This document shows, piece after piece, positions 22,361-32,114 of a stretch of 64,000 bases of DNA. Position numbers and translations under genes: made by a program. The stretch lies in NCBI RefSeq assembly GCF_003201935.1, contig NZ_QJJL01000001.1, positions 124,001 through 188,000 on the forward strand. Direction: 5' to 3'. This DNA comes from Loktanella sp. PT4BL. GTDB taxonomy: Bacteria > Pseudomonadota > Alphaproteobacteria > Rhodobacterales > Rhodobacteraceae. Under the pieces are notes generated by a model. That model ran no database searches and had not been told where the DNA came from. It saw nothing but the letters and a program-made list of their open reading frames with translations. Within the stretch, counting starts at the first letter, position 1, and the number at the start of each line of letters is the position of its first letter.

Positions 22361-23838
22361 ATGTTGCACAAGAGGTGTCAATCCGGACACCTGAAGTCCC
22401 CGCGCCAGAGGCATTTACTGACGCGAAACTGGCCGTTGTCAGGCTGCAAGAGCTTTATGACACGGCAGTGAAATTCCTGTCCGAGAATTTCGCCACCGCG
22501 CTGCGGCATGGCCAGCCTGACACACGGGTGCGGGCCTACTACCCTGAAATCCGCCTGACGACGACAACACACGCCAAGATGGATTCGCGGTTGTCTTTCG
22601 GGCATGTGGCCGAACCGGGGGTTTATGCCACAACGGTTACACGCCCCGACCTGTTCGCATCCTATCTTGAACAACAAATCGGGCTTTTGCTGGCCAGTCA
22701 CGGTGTACCTGTGATTATCGGCGCATCCGGCACAGAAATGCCGGTGCATTTTGCCGCGGCAAATGATCCGGGGCTCACGGTGCCCCATGACGGGTCGATG
22801 GAATTCAATCTGCGCGATGCATTTGATGTACCGGACCTGAGCACGACACATGACAGCATCGTGAACGGCTCGGGTTTTCAGTACCCTGACGGGGCGCACC
22901 CTTTGGCGCCTTTCACGGCGCAGCGAGTTGATTACTCACTGGCGCGTCTAGCACATTATACGGCGACTGCGCCCGAGCATTTCCAGAACCACGTGCTCTT
23001 TACCAACTACCAGTTCTACGTTGAGGAGTTTGAATCCTTCGCGCGCCAGATGCTGGCGGACCCCGACAGCGGCTATACCAGCTTTGTCAGTACCGGGAAT
23101 GTCGAGATATTCGATGCCGATGCGCCTGTTCCTATGCCCGCGAAATTGCCGCAAATGCCGACCTATCACCTCAAACGCAAGAACGGTGCGGGGATCACGT
23201 TGGTCAATATCGGTGTGGGGCCTTCGAACGCGAAAACCGCGACCGATCATATCGCCGTGCTGCGGCCCCATGCGTGGTTGATGGTCGGGCACTGCGCCGG
23301 GCTGCGCAATTCGCAACGCTTGGGTGATTTCGTGCTGGCACATGCTTACCTGCGCGAAGACCACGTGCTGGATGATGATCTGCCTGTCTGGGTCCCGATC
23401 CCTGCTTTGGCAGAAATCCAGATTGCGCTGGAAACGGCAGTAGCGGATGTGACCAAGCTTGAAGGTTATGAGTTGAAGCGGATCATGCGCACAGGCACCG
23501 TTGCCACCATCGACAACCGGAACTGGGAATTGCGCGAACAAGCTGGCCCCGTGCAACGGCTTTCCCAATCGCGTGCGATTGCGCTGGATATGGAAAGTGC
23601 CACTATTGCCGCCAACGGGTTCCGGTTTCGCGTCCCCTATGGCACGCTGCTTTGCGTCAGCGACAAGCCGCTGCATGGTGAGTTGAAACTGCCCGGGATG
23701 GCGTCGGAGTTCTATAAAACACAGGTTGCGGCCCATCTGATGATAGGTATTCGTGCGATGGAACGGTTGCGCGAAATGCCGCTGGAGCGCATTCACAGCC
23801 GCAAATTGCGCAGTTTTGAAGAGACAGCTTTCCTCTAA
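22357..23838 (+). CDS. amn: AMP nucleosidase
   Basis: Amn cleaves AMP to adenine and ribose 5-phosphate; the adenine is the substrate of Ade encoded just upstream. The 493 residues have the N-terminal regulatory domain (LSFGHVAEPGVYATTVTRPD near residue 80) and a C-terminal phosphorylase-like domain. The latter carries WLMVGHCAGLRNSQRLGDFV near residue 310 and ALDMESATIAANGFRFRVPY near residue 410. The start overlaps the ade stop (ATGA). Confidence 0.94.
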   Translation: MNVAQEVSIRTPEVPAPEAFTDAKLAVVRLQELYDTAVKFLSENFATALRHGQPDTRVRAYYPEIRLTTTTHAKMDSRLSFGHVAEPGVYATTVTRPDLFASYLEQQIGLLLASHGVPVIIGASGTEMPVHFAAANDPGLTVPHDGSMEFNLRDAFDVPDLSTTHDSIVNGSGFQYPDGAHPLAPFTAQRVDYSLARLAHYTATAPEHFQNHVLFTNYQFYVEEFESFARQMLADPDSGYTSFVSTGNVEIFDADAPVPMPAKLPQMPTYHLKRKNGAGITLVNIGVGPSNAKTATDHIAVLRPHAWLMVGHCAGLRNSQRLGDFVLAHAYLREDHVLDDDLPVWVPIPALAEIQIALETAVADVTKLEGYELKRIMRTGTVATIDNRNWELREQAGPVQRLSQSRAIALDMESATIAANGFRFRVPYGTLLCVSDKPLHGELKLPGMASEFYKTQVAAHLMIGIRAMERLREMPLERIHSRKLRSFEETAFL

Positions 23839-23893
23839 ACAGCCAAAAAGTGCGAAAACCTGCTCTTTTTCACTTGTAATGGTACACTAATCA

Positions 23894-23909
23894 TTGTGGT
23901 GTCCCACAA
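23894..23909. promoter_or_regulatory. Palindrome upstream of the HU gene
   Basis: TTGTGG and CCACAA flank a 4-bp centre, 63 bp before the HU start codon in an AT-richer promoter-like stretch. The symmetry suggests a protein-binding operator; no regulator is identified. Confidence 0.35.
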
Positions 23910-23971
23910 CATACCGTTAAATGTGCGGGTAATAGGCCCTACTGCTGGGGCGAATGAGGGAGACCAGTAAA

Positions 23972-24262
23972 ATGGCGACAAAACCAATGACAAAGGCGCA
24001 GCTGGTTGCTGCACTTGCAGAAGAAACAGGCATGGACAAAAAAGCAGCCGGTGCTGCGCTTGATGCTGTGACAGACATCATCACCAAAGAAGTTTCCGGC
24101 GGCGGTGCTGTGACACTTCCAGGTGTTGGCAAGATCTATTGCCGCGAGCGCCCAGAGCGTATGGTCCGCAACCCTGCCACGGGTGAGCAGATCAAGAAAG
24201 AAGCCGACAAGGTTGTCAAAATGACAATCGCCAAAGCGCTGAAAGACAGCGTCAACGGCTAA
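23972..24262 (+). CDS. HU-family histone-like DNA-binding protein
   Basis: This is a small nucleoid-associated protein that bends and compacts DNA. From ATG 23972 (AGGGAGACC upstream) it is 96 residues, typical of HU/IHF. It has the family pattern MTKAQLVAALAEETGMDKKA at the start. The beta-arm region GVGKIYCRERPERMVRNPAT carries the R-NP-x-T DNA-contact motif. An in-frame ATG at 23954 has no ribosome site. Which HU or IHF paralogue it is cannot be decided from this window. A terminator follows. Confidence 0.93.
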   Translation: MATKPMTKAQLVAALAEETGMDKKAAGAALDAVTDIITKEVSGGGAVTLPGVGKIYCRERPERMVRNPATGEQIKKEADKVVKMTIAKALKDSVNG

Positions 24263-24300
24263 GCCATCGCAGGCCCTCGGGCCGGATGCAGAGTTTGGGA

Positions 24301-24329
24301 AAGGTCGCCGGTGAAGGCGACCTTTTTCG
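24301..24329 (+). terminator. Intrinsic terminator after the HU gene
   Basis: AAGGTCGCC and GGCGACCTT form a 9-bp perfect stem with a 6-nt loop, followed by a T-run, 38 nt after the HU stop codon. Confidence 0.9.
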
Positions 24330-24415
24330 TTTCGGGATACACAGTGCGGCGCGACAACAGTCCAGCCTTGCAATCAGCCGCGCGCTCGGCGTAACTCGGC
24401 ACCAAAGGGGATCAC

Positions 24416-25276
24416 ATGGACATCAAAGCAATCGCGATGGGGCTGGCGTTCGCGCTGATGTGGTCGTCGGCATTCACCTCTGCCCGCGTGATTGTCGAGT
24501 ATGCGCCGCCGCTTAGTGCGCTGGCACTCCGGTTTCTGATTTCAGGTGTGATCGGTGTGGGCATCGCGTTTCTGCTTGGCCAGTCCGCGCGGCTGAGCCG
24601 GCGGCAGTGGACAGGCGTGGTGATCTTTGGTGTCTGTCAGAACGCGTTGTATCTGGGTCTCAATTTTGTTGCCATGCAGACGATTCCTGCGTCTTTGGCG
24701 GCCATCATTGCCTCGACCATGCCGTTGCTGGTGGCTTTGTCGGGATGGCTGGTTTTCGGCAATAAAGTGCGGCCTCTGGGCATCATCGGCCTGATTGCCG
24801 GTGTTGTCGGCGTTGTTCTGATCATGGGAGCGCGGCTGCAAGGTGGCGTCGATCTCTTCGGGGTTGTCCTTTGTGTGATCGGGGTTGTGTCGCTGACTAT
24901 TGCCACTATGGCTGTCTTGGGCGCGTCGTCAGGCGGAAATGTCCTGATGATCGTCGGTCTACAGATGCTGGTGGGGAGTGCGTTTCTGTGGGTTCCAGCC
25001 CTCACAATTGAAACCTGGGATGTCACGTGGAACTGGCAGTTGGGGGTCGCGTTTATCTACACAACAATCGTGCCAGGATTGGGTGCGACGCTGGTTTGGT
25101 TCTTGCTGGTGGGCCGGATTGGCGCGGTCAGGGCCTCGACCTTTCACTTTCTCAACCCGTTTCTGGGGGTTGCGACCGCTGCGATCATTCTGGGCGAAAA
25201 GATCGGCGTGCTGGATGTGCTGGGCGTTGCGATTATCGCAGGTGGTATTTTGGCGGTTCAGCTGTCCAAACAGTAA
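24416..25276 (+). CDS. DMT-superfamily (EamA) transporter
   Basis: This is an inner-membrane drug/metabolite-type transporter; members export or import amino acids and metabolites, and the substrate cannot be read from sequence. The 286 residues contain about ten hydrophobic helices arranged as two EamA repeats. Typical features are MWSSAFTSARVIVEYAPPLS near the start and HFLNPFLGVATAAIILGEKI near the end. The TAA stop lies inside the left arm of a 26-bp palindrome shared with the convergent aroC. Confidence 0.85.
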   Translation: MDIKAIAMGLAFALMWSSAFTSARVIVEYAPPLSALALRFLISGVIGVGIAFLLGQSARLSRRQWTGVVIFGVCQNALYLGLNFVAMQTIPASLAAIIASTMPLLVALSGWLVFGNKVRPLGIIGLIAGVVGVVLIMGARLQGGVDLFGVVLCVIGVVSLTIATMAVLGASSGGNVLMIVGLQMLVGSAFLWVPALTIETWDVTWNWQLGVAFIYTTIVPGLGATLVWFLLVGRIGAVRASTFHFLNPFLGVATAAIILGEKIGVLDVLGVAIIAGGILAVQLSKQ

Positions 25277-25298
25277 GGTGGATCAAGATCCACCTTAC
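25273..25298. repeat. 26-bp palindromic element, copy 1, at convergent stop codons
   Basis: The left arm GTAAGGTGGATC and its exact complement are separated by AA. The TAA in the left arm is the stop of the DMT transporter gene, and the mirrored TAA is the stop of aroC on the other strand. The stem is 12 bp without a T-run. The same element recurs at 29797-29822. It probably serves as a bidirectional 3'-end hairpin. Confidence 0.85.
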
Positions 25299-26398
25299 CC
25301 GATCTGCCCGCGCACGCCGCCGGTTTGACCACGATCCAGCAGCAGATGATCAAGGATCACACAAGCCATCATCGCTTCACCGACAGGGACTGCGCGGATA
25401 CCCACACAAGGATCATGCCGTCCTTTTGTCACGACCTCGGTCGGGGTGCCATCCATGCGGATGGATTTGCGCGGCGACAGGATCGAAGAGGTTGGTTTCA
25501 CGGCAAAGCGCACGACAATGTCCTGCCCTGTGCTGATCCCGCCCAGAATACCGCCTGCGTGGTTCGAGGAATATTCCGGCCCGTTCGGCCCCATGAAAAT
25601 CTCGTCAGCGTTGTCGCGTCCGGTAAGCGCAGCGGCAGCCATCCCTTCACCGATTTCCACGCCTTTCACGGCATTGATCGACATCATCGCAGCGGCCAGA
25701 TCAGTGTCTAACTTGGCGTAAACAGGCGCGCCGATGCCCGCAGGCACGCCACGCGCGACAACCTCGATAATCGCGCCGACCGAGTTGTGATCGTCCTTGC
25801 GCAGCCATGCCAGATAGTCGTTCCACTCGGCGGCTGCTTCGGCGTCGGGACAGAAGAAATCATTCTGGTCGATCTGGTCCCAGTCGACCTTGCTGCGATC
25901 AATCGCTTTGGTGCCCATCTGGGTCATATAGCCCTTGATCTCTACGTTCGGCGCAATCGCCTTGATCGCCTCGCGCGCCACACCGCCCGCAGCCACGCGC
26001 GACGCGGTTTCGCGCGCCGAAGACCGCCCGCCACCGCGTGGATCGCGCAGCCCGTATTTCTGGTGATAGGTGATATCCGCATGACCGGGACGGAACGTGT
26101 TCAGGATATCGCCATAGTCTTTTGACCGCTGGTCGGTGTTTTCGATCATCAACTGGATCGGCGTACCTGTGGTCTTACCCTCATAGACGCCGGACAGGAT
26201 TTTCACCGCATCGGGTTCATTCCGCTGGGTTGTGTTCTTGTTCAGACCGGGGCGGCGTTTATCCATCCACTGCTGGATCATCGGCGCCTCAAGCGGCACG
26301 CCGGGCGGGCAGCCGTCAACCGTGGCACCCAAGGCAGGCCCATGGCTTTCACCCCAAGTAGTGAAACGAAACAAATGTCCGAAGCTGTTAATCGACAT
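25295..26398 (-). CDS. aroC: Chorismate synthase
   Basis: AroC makes chorismate from 5-enolpyruvylshikimate 3-phosphate, the last step of the shikimate pathway, and needs reduced FMN. The 367-residue protein has the signatures [18 protein letters not shown] at the N-terminus, [18 protein letters not shown] near residue 125, and a conserved C-terminal [20 protein letters not shown] 26398 has GGGAG six bases upstream. An ATG six bases earlier sits directly on the ribosome site. The stop is provided by the palindrome. Confidence 0.96.
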   Translation of the reverse strand: MSINSFGHLFRFTTWGESHGPALGATVDGCPPGVPLEAPMIQQWMDKRRPGLNKNTTQRNEPDAVKILSGVYEGKTTGTPIQLMIENTDQRSKDYGDILNTFRPGHADITYHQKYGLRDPRGGGRSSARETASRVAAGGVAREAIKAIAPNVEIKGYMTQMGTKAIDRSKVDWDQIDQNDFFCPDAEAAAEWNDYLAWLRKDDHNSVGAIIEVVARGVPAGIGAPVYAKLDTDLAAAMMSINAVKGVEIGEGMAAAALTGRDNADEIFMGPNGPEYSSNHAGGILGGISTGQDIVVRFAVKPTSSILSPRKSIRMDGTPTEVVTKGRHDPCVGIRAVPVGEAMMACVILDHLLLDRGQTGGVRGQIG

Positions 26399-26492
26399 GG
26401 GCATCTCCCTTTGCACATGGGGTCTAGCTGGGGTGACAATCAGGCTCAAGAGGTTTCCCTTGTCCTTCGGTCTATTCCGCAATACCTAGGGC

Positions 26493-26579
26493 GTACCTCG
26501 GGGGGCCTATCATGGCTGAGATGCGTAGCACGCGGACCCGTTGAACCTGAACCGGTTAAGACCGGCGGAGGGAAGGTAT
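26493..26579 (+). promoter_or_regulatory. TPP riboswitch (THI element)
   Basis: The conserved THI-box parts are present in order: GGGGGGCC with CTGAGA (26506-26521), then ACCCGTTGAACCTGA (26536-26550), then GGCGGAGGGAAGG (26564-26576). A closing P1 helix pairs TACCT (26494-26498) with AGGTA (26574-26578). It lies 48 nt before thiB, so thiamine pyrophosphate should repress the thiamine transporter operon. Confidence 0.95.
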
Positions 26580-26626
26580 GGCAATCCCGCTATCCCCCAA
26601 TCCGCCCGTCGCATTTGGAGGATACG

Positions 26627-27616
26627 ATGAAAAACACCACCTATCTGCCAGTTGTCGCGGGACTTGCTCTTTGTGCTTCGGCCGCACTCGCCGAAACGCC
26701 TGTGCTGCAAGTCATGACTTACGACAGCTTTACCAGCGAATGGGGCCCCGGCCCTGCGGTTGAAGCCGCTTTCGAGGCGCAATGCGCCTGTGATCTGCAG
26801 TTCGTGGGTGCAGGTGACGGGGCTTCACTGCTGGCCCGTCTGCAACTGGAAGGGCCGCGCACAGAGGCCGATATCGTCTTGGGGCTGGATACAAACCTGA
26901 CAGCCGCTGCGCGCGAGACGGGGCTATTTGCGCCGCATGGCGTTGCTGCGGACCTTGATCTGCCTGTTGCATGGAATGATGCGGATTTCCTGCCGTTCGA
27001 CTGGGGCTATTTCGCCTTCGTCGGAAATGCAGGTGCGGATGCGCCGGCATCCCTGCGTGCTTTGGCCGACAGTGACATCCAGATTGTCATTCAGGACCCC
27101 CGCTCATCCACGCCCGGTCTGGGTCTGTTGATGTGGGTGAAGGCCGCTTACGGCGATGGAGCTGCAACGCTCTGGGCCGATCTGGCCGACAACATCATAA
27201 CTGTCACACCGGGTTGGTCCGAAGCTTACGGCATGTTCCTTGACGGTCAGGCTGATGCGGTTTTGTCCTACACGACCTCGCCTGCCTACCACCTGATTGC
27301 CGAGGAAGATGACAGCAAGGTCGCATGGTCCTTTGATGAAGGGCACTACATGCAAGTCGAAGTGGCGGGCAAAGTCGCAGGCACCGATCAGCCGGAACTG
27401 GCGGATCAGTTCCTTGCTTTCATGGTGTCGGATGCGTTTCAAAGCGTGATTCCCACAACGAACTGGATGTATCCGGCGGTCATTCCGGCGGCGGGCCTGC
27501 CTGACGGGTTCGAGACTTTGATGACGCCTGAAACATCACTCTTGTTGTCACCGGAAGATGCAGCCGCCATGCGTGATGCGGCCCTGGACGAATGGCGCAC
27601 AGCCTTGTCCCAGTAA
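26627..27616 (+). CDS. thiB: Thiamine ABC transporter, substrate-binding protein
   Basis: ThiB captures thiamine and its phosphates in the periplasm for the ThiPQ transporter. The 329-residue precursor has a signal peptide (MKNTTYLPVVAGLALCASAALA). The mature protein starts with VLQVMTYDSFTSEWGPGPAV, where TYDSF is typical of ThiB. Later segments such as SYTTSPAYHL and PTTNWMYPA also match the family. GGAGG lies six bases before the ATG. The TPP riboswitch upstream supports the substrate. Confidence 0.95.
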   Translation: MKNTTYLPVVAGLALCASAALAETPVLQVMTYDSFTSEWGPGPAVEAAFEAQCACDLQFVGAGDGASLLARLQLEGPRTEADIVLGLDTNLTAAARETGLFAPHGVAADLDLPVAWNDADFLPFDWGYFAFVGNAGADAPASLRALADSDIQIVIQDPRSSTPGLGLLMWVKAAYGDGAATLWADLADNIITVTPGWSEAYGMFLDGQADAVLSYTTSPAYHLIAEEDDSKVAWSFDEGHYMQVEVAGKVAGTDQPELADQFLAFMVSDAFQSVIPTTNWMYPAVIPAAGLPDGFETLMTPETSLLLSPEDAAAMRDAALDEWRTALSQ

Positions 27617-29121
27617 CACCGCGCTGGCCCGGCGTCGCAGTTGCGGCGCTGGTGCTTGCGCTCACCCTTGGCACGCTGGCGGCTGTTGGCTGGCGTGCCG
27701 AATGGGTGGGTGGCCTCGCCCCTGCGGATTGGGCCGCGGTCAGGTTTACGCTTGTGCAGGCGTTTCTGTCTGCGCTGCTGAGTGTCCTGCTGGCCGTTCC
27801 CGTAGCGCGGGCTTTGGCACGGCGTGGTTTCTACGGGCGGGATTTGCTGATTACCCTGCTCGGGGCACCATTCCTTCTGCCGGTTATTGTCGCGGTGCTT
27901 GGTCTTCTGGCGATTTTTGGCCGTGGCGGTCTTTTGAATGATGGCCTGGTCTGGCTGGGGTTTCAGCCTGTTTCGATTTTCGGTTTACACGGTGTGGTGC
28001 TGGCCCACGTGTTCTTTAACATGCCCTTGGCGGTGCGGTTTATTTTGCAAGGCTGGCTCTCCATCCCCGCCGAGCGGTTTCGCCTTGCGGCATCGCTGAA
28101 TGCACCGGTTGGCCGGTTGCTCGAATGGCCAATGCTTCGTTCAGTGGTGCCAGGTACGTTTCTGGTTATCTTTCTCATTTGTCTGACCAGTTTTGCGGTT
28201 GCCCTGACGATGGGCGGCGGGCCGCGGGCAACGACAGTTGAACTGGCGATCTATCAGGCGGTCCGGTTCGATTTCGATCTGGGACGGGCCGCATTGCTGG
28301 CCTGCATCCAGTTCGGGCTCTGTGTGGTGGCCGCCGCTCTGGCGTGGGGGGTGACAGGGAATGATCCGATGGGTGCCGGCATGGACCGTGTCGTGCAGCG
28401 TTGGGATTTGCCGCGGCCTGTGGTGGACTATGCTGTAATCGCCGTGGCCGCACTTTTTCTGCTGCTGCCCTTGGGGATGATTGTGGTCCGCGGGCTGCCT
28501 GCGTTCCCCGACATGCCTGCAACGGTCTGGGCTGCGGCATTGCGGTCGCTCTGTGTCGCCATCGGCTCGGCGGCGCTTTGTGTCTTGATGGCCCTTGCGC
28601 TGGCTTTGCGTGGCGGCGCCATGGTGTCTGTGGTTGGTGTGATGCCGCTCGCGGCGTCTGGATTGGTCGTCGGGACGGGTGCATTCCTGATCGTGTTTCC
28701 CTTTGTCCGTCCGGCTGATGTTGCGTTGCTGGTGACCATGCTGGTGAACGCGACACTCGCTTTGCCTTTCGCGCTCCGCGCCATTGCCCCGACTGTTGAC
28801 CAGATCAACCAAAGCTATGGCCGTTTAGGGCTCGCGCTGGATATGCGCGGATGGACGTGGCTACGATGGGTTGTTCTGCCCCGTCTGCGGCGTCCGCTGG
28901 GGTTTGCGGCGGGTTTGGCGGCGGCCTTGTCGATGGGTGATCTGGGCGTGATCGCCTTGTTTGCGGGCCAAGAACAAGAGACCTTGCCGCTGGCGATGTA
29001 TCGTTTGATGGGTGCATACCGGATGGAGACAGCGGCAAGTGCGGCGCTGTTGCTGGTGGTGCTGAGTTTTGCGCTGTTCTGGATCTGTGACCGATGGGGG
29101 CGTGGACGTGTTGAGATGTGA
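27592..29121 (+). CDS. thiP: Thiamine ABC transporter, permease
   Basis: ThiP is the fused double permease of the thiamine importer. The 509-residue protein has about 12 hydrophobic segments in two halves. Each half carries a binding-protein-dependent transport loop; the first includes RFRLAASLNAPVGRLLEWPM near residue 160, and the second lies near residue 420 around LGLALDMRGWTWLRWVVLPR. The ATG overlaps the last 25 nt of thiB. Confidence 0.94.
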   Translation: MAHSLVPVTPRWPGVAVAALVLALTLGTLAAVGWRAEWVGGLAPADWAAVRFTLVQAFLSALLSVLLAVPVARALARRGFYGRDLLITLLGAPFLLPVIVAVLGLLAIFGRGGLLNDGLVWLGFQPVSIFGLHGVVLAHVFFNMPLAVRFILQGWLSIPAERFRLAASLNAPVGRLLEWPMLRSVVPGTFLVIFLICLTSFAVALTMGGGPRATTVELAIYQAVRFDFDLGRAALLACIQFGLCVVAAALAWGVTGNDPMGAGMDRVVQRWDLPRPVVDYAVIAVAALFLLLPLGMIVVRGLPAFPDMPATVWAAALRSLCVAIGSAALCVLMALALALRGGAMVSVVGVMPLAASGLVVGTGAFLIVFPFVRPADVALLVTMLVNATLALPFALRAIAPTVDQINQSYGRLGLALDMRGWTWLRWVVLPRLRRPLGFAAGLAAALSMGDLGVIALFAGQEQETLPLAMYRLMGAYRMETAASAALLLVVLSFALFWICDRWGRGRVEM

Positions 29122-29800
29122 AAACCTGGTCCTGCAGCAGGGTGCGTTTTCCTTGTGTGCGGATGTTGTGTTCGCGCGTGGAAAAGTGGTGGCTTTGATC
29201 GGGCCGTCCGGTGCGGGCAAGTCGACGCTCTTGGCGGGGCTGGCGGGGTTTCTTGCGCCTGTGTCAGGTCGCGTGAACCTTGACGGTATCGATGTGACGG
29301 ATGAAGAGCCAGGTAAGCGGCCTGTCAGTATGCTCTTTCAGGACAACAACCTGTTTCCACATTTGACCGTGGCGCAGAATGTCGGTTTGGGGCTGCGGCC
29401 GGACCTGCGGTTGACCGTCGCACAGCAAGAACAGGTTACTGCGGCCCTCGCTGAGGTCGGATTGGCGGGTATGGAAGTACGCAAACCCGCCGCATTATCG
29501 GGCGGGCAGCAAAGCCGCGTGGCGCTGGCGCGCGTGCTTGTGGCGGATCGGCCTGTCGTTCTGCTTGACGAGCCCTTTTCCGCGCTTGGCCCCGCACTCA
29601 AGGATGAAATGCTTGATCTGGTGAAATCCAAACTGGTTGCGGCAGGAAAGACAGTCGTGATGGTCACGCATGATCCGGCTGATGCACGGCGCATCGCGGA
29701 TATGGTTGCTCTGGTGGATGCAGGCAAGGTACATGCGCCCGTTGCGACCGATGCGTTGTTTGATAATCCGCCAGCCGCGCTCAGGGCTTATCTGGGGTAA
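29108..29800 (+). CDS. thiQ: Thiamine ABC transporter, ATP-binding protein
   Basis: ThiQ powers thiamine uptake. The product is about 230 residues with Walker A GPSGAGKST near residue 33, signature LSGGQQSRVALARVL near residue 130, and Walker B VVLLDEPFSAL. GTG 29108 is preferred because GGGGG lies seven bases upstream; GTG 29102 is an alternative. It overlaps thiP by 14 nt. The TAA stop falls inside the second copy of the 26-bp palindrome. Confidence 0.94.
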   Translation: MLRCENLVLQQGAFSLCADVVFARGKVVALIGPSGAGKSTLLAGLAGFLAPVSGRVNLDGIDVTDEEPGKRPVSMLFQDNNLFPHLTVAQNVGLGLRPDLRLTVAQQEQVTAALAEVGLAGMEVRKPAALSGGQQSRVALARVLVADRPVVLLDEPFSALGPALKDEMLDLVKSKLVAAGKTVVMVTHDPADARRIADMVALVDAGKVHAPVATDALFDNPPAALRAYLG

Positions 29801-29822
29801 GGTGGATCAGGATCCACCTTAC
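29797..29822. repeat. 26-bp palindromic element, copy 2, at the thiQ stop codon
   Basis: Both arms are identical to copy 1 at 25273-25298 (GTAAGGTGGATC and complement); the centre is AG instead of AA. The left-arm TAA is the thiQ stop codon. A separate GC hairpin follows within 10 bp. Confidence 0.85.
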
Positions 29823-29830
29823 AAAATGCA

Positions 29831-29860
29831 AAAGGCCCGCCAATTTGGCGGGCCTTTGTG
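29831..29860. terminator. Bidirectional intrinsic terminator between thiQ and petC
   Basis: AAAGGCCCGCC and GGCGGGCCTTT form an 11-bp perfect stem with a 5-nt loop. The A/T tracts on both sides fit termination of thiQ and of the convergent petABC operon. Confidence 0.9.
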
Positions 29861-29878
29861 TTTCTTGTGCCGGTTGAC

Positions 29879-30736
29879 TTAGTCTTTGTGCTTATGCGGT
29901 GCCCAAAGACGCTTGTTTGTCAGGTACAACAACACAGACAGAACCGTCAGGAACAGGACGCCGGTCAGACCAGCCTGCTTGCGCGCAACCAGCTTTGGTT
30001 CGGCTGTCCACATCAGGAATGCTGCAACATCCTGCGCGACCGCTTCAAGTTCGGTGGAAGAACCATCTGCATAGTCAACGTCATCGCCCCAAAGAGGCTG
30101 TGACATTGCAATCCATGACCCGGGCACCTTGTGCTTGCCATGTTCGTCTTTGCAGCTTTCAGGGAAACCGCCAGCTGCGAAGGCGACATTGTAGAAGCCG
30201 TCCATCGGCTCGCCTTCCAGTGCGCACTCAGGCTCTTCGTGGTAGCCGGTCATCAATGACGCGATGTATTCCGCGCCGCCCATGCCGTTTACGAACTGGC
30301 TGATGCCTGTACCGTACGGGCCGCTAAAGCCCGCACGCGCCTTTGCCATCAGGCTGAGGTCAGGTGCGTTGGAAAGGCTCGATTCAGGGAACTTGTCTGC
30401 TGGCGTTGCCGGGCGGAAATCGCCCTCGCCATCAAACAGGGACTGATCGAAAACTTCGTAGAACTCGGCGTAGGCCCGCATCTGGTCTTCAGGAAGCCCG
30501 GGGCCGCCTTCGTCAGACAGGTTGCGGAAAGCGACGAATTCCAGCCCGTGGCAGGCGGCACAGATTTCAGTGTAGACCTGAAGACCACGCTGAAGTTGCA
30601 TCTGGTCATAGCTGCCGAATGGGCCTTCGAACGAGAAATCATAGTCGGTGACTTCAATTTCAAGTTCAGCGGCGGTGGCCTGCCCTGCGGTGAGGGCAAG
30701 CGCCATTGCTGCGGTGAGTGATAGTTTGCGGAACAT
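29879..30736 (-). CDS. petC: Cytochrome c1 of the bc1 complex
   Basis: PetC is the membrane-anchored c-type cytochrome of complex III; it passes electrons from the Rieske centre to cytochrome c2. The 285-residue precursor has a signal peptide ending ATAA, heme motif [17 protein letters not shown] near residue 60, and a C-terminal anchor ([22 protein letters not shown]). The ATG at 30736 has AAAGGACG upstream; open frame beyond it is not part of the protein. It is third in petABC. Confidence 0.96.
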   Translation of the reverse strand: MFRKLSLTAAMALALTAGQATAAELEIEVTDYDFSFEGPFGSYDQMQLQRGLQVYTEICAACHGLEFVAFRNLSDEGGPGLPEDQMRAYAEFYEVFDQSLFDGEGDFRPATPADKFPESSLSNAPDLSLMAKARAGFSGPYGTGISQFVNGMGGAEYIASLMTGYHEEPECALEGEPMDGFYNVAFAAGGFPESCKDEHGKHKVPGSWIAMSQPLWGDDVDYADGSSTELEAVAQDVAAFLMWTAEPKLVARKQAGLTGVLFLTVLSVLLYLTNKRLWAPHKHKD

Positions 30737-30752
30737 GACTATTCGTCCTTTC

Positions 30753-32102
30753 TCACTCGGCCGGGCTGGCAACAGGCTTGGCGCCGTCACCTTTCGGCGC
30801 GTAGTGCGCATTGAAGTCGTCTTCGATGGTTGCTGGTGGTGTGTTCGGCTTTTCGATCACGCCCAAGAGCGGCAGGATCACCAGGAAGTAGGCGAACCAA
30901 TATGTCGAACCGATCAGCGCGATGTAGGGATAGATACCCTCAGCAGGGCGCGCACCGACCCACATCAGCAGGACGAAGTTAACGGCAAAGAGCCAGAACC
31001 ACCACTTGAACATCGGACGGTAGCGACCCGAGCGGACCGACGATGTATCCAGCCACGGGGCCAGCGCCATCACAACGATCGCGCCGAACATCGCGATCAC
31101 ACCAAAGAACTTGGCGTCGATGATGCCGAATGTGATCCAGTTGACCGCAATCACCAGCCACACGTCCTGGTCGAACGCACGCAGTACGGCGTAGAATGGC
31201 AGGAAGTACCATTCAGGCACGATGTGCGATGGTGTCGCCAGCGGGTTTGCCGGGATGTAGTTGTCCGGGTGGCCAAGGTAGTTCGGCATAAAGCCGACGA
31301 CTGCCATGAACACGGCCAAAATAATGGCCAGCGCAAACAGGTCCTTGATCACGAAGTACGGCCAGAATGGCAGCGTATCTTTGGCAGCATCTTCTTTGGA
31401 TGTGCGACGCACCTCGACACCGGTCGGGTTGTTGTTGCCGGTGGTGTGGAACGCCCAGACGTGCACGATTGTCAGACCCAACAGGATGAAGGGCAGCAGA
31501 TAGTGCAGCGAGAAGAAGCGGTTCAGCGCCGGCTGCGCAATCGCACCGTTTGGTGTACCCAAGAGCCAGATCTGAATGCTTTCACCCACAAACGGGATCG
31601 CGCCGAACAGGCCTGTGATAACGGCTGTACCGTGGAACGACATCTGGCCCCATGGCAGCACGTAACCCATAAAGGCCGTGCCCATCATCAGGACATACAT
31701 CAACATGCCCACGATCCATGTCACCTCGCGTGGTGATTTGTATGAACCGTAGTACAGCGAACGGAAGATGTGCGCGTAAACGGCCACAAAGAACAGCGAT
31801 GCGCCGTTCTGGTGGAAATAGCGGATCATATGGCCGCCGTTGACGTCGCGCATGATGTGCTCGACCGACGCAAAGGCCATATCAACGTGCGGCACATAAT
31901 GCATCACTAGCACGATACCGGTGACGATCTGCAGCACGAGAGTGAAAACAAGAACGATACCCCAGATCCACATCCAGTTGAGGTTCTTGGGTGTGGGGAT
32001 CATCAGGGTGTCATACATCAAGCCAACGATCGGCAGGCGCTTGTGAAGCCACTTTTCGCCGCCAGACTTTGGCTCGTAATGGTCGTGGGGAATTCCGCCC
32101 AT
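30753..32102 (-). CDS. petB: Cytochrome b of the bc1 complex
   Basis: PetB is the integral subunit with hemes bL and bH and the quinol oxidation and quinone reduction sites. The 449 residues have the usual eight helices. The Qo-site PEWY motif is in [20 protein letters not shown] near residue 295, and the heme-ligand helices are recognisable around [12 protein letters not shown]. The C-terminal extension beyond the last helix ([17 protein letters not shown]) is normal in this group. It lies between petA and petC. Confidence 0.97.
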   Translation of the reverse strand: MGGIPHDHYEPKSGGEKWLHKRLPIVGLMYDTLMIPTPKNLNWMWIWGIVLVFTLVLQIVTGIVLVMHYVPHVDMAFASVEHIMRDVNGGHMIRYFHQNGASLFFVAVYAHIFRSLYYGSYKSPREVTWIVGMLMYVLMMGTAFMGYVLPWGQMSFHGTAVITGLFGAIPFVGESIQIWLLGTPNGAIAQPALNRFFSLHYLLPFILLGLTIVHVWAFHTTGNNNPTGVEVRRTSKEDAAKDTLPFWPYFVIKDLFALAIILAVFMAVVGFMPNYLGHPDNYIPANPLATPSHIVPEWYFLPFYAVLRAFDQDVWLVIAVNWITFGIIDAKFFGVIAMFGAIVVMALAPWLDTSSVRSGRYRPMFKWWFWLFAVNFVLLMWVGARPAEGIYPYIALIGSTYWFAYFLVILPLLGVIEKPNTPPATIEDDFNAHYAPKGDGAKPVASPAE

Positions 32103-32114
32103 GGGTTTCTCTCC

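Noticed and set aside
23845-23873. Terminator after amn
   Set aside because: AAAAAG and CTTTTT can pair, but the stem is short, has little GC and a long loop, so it was not called.
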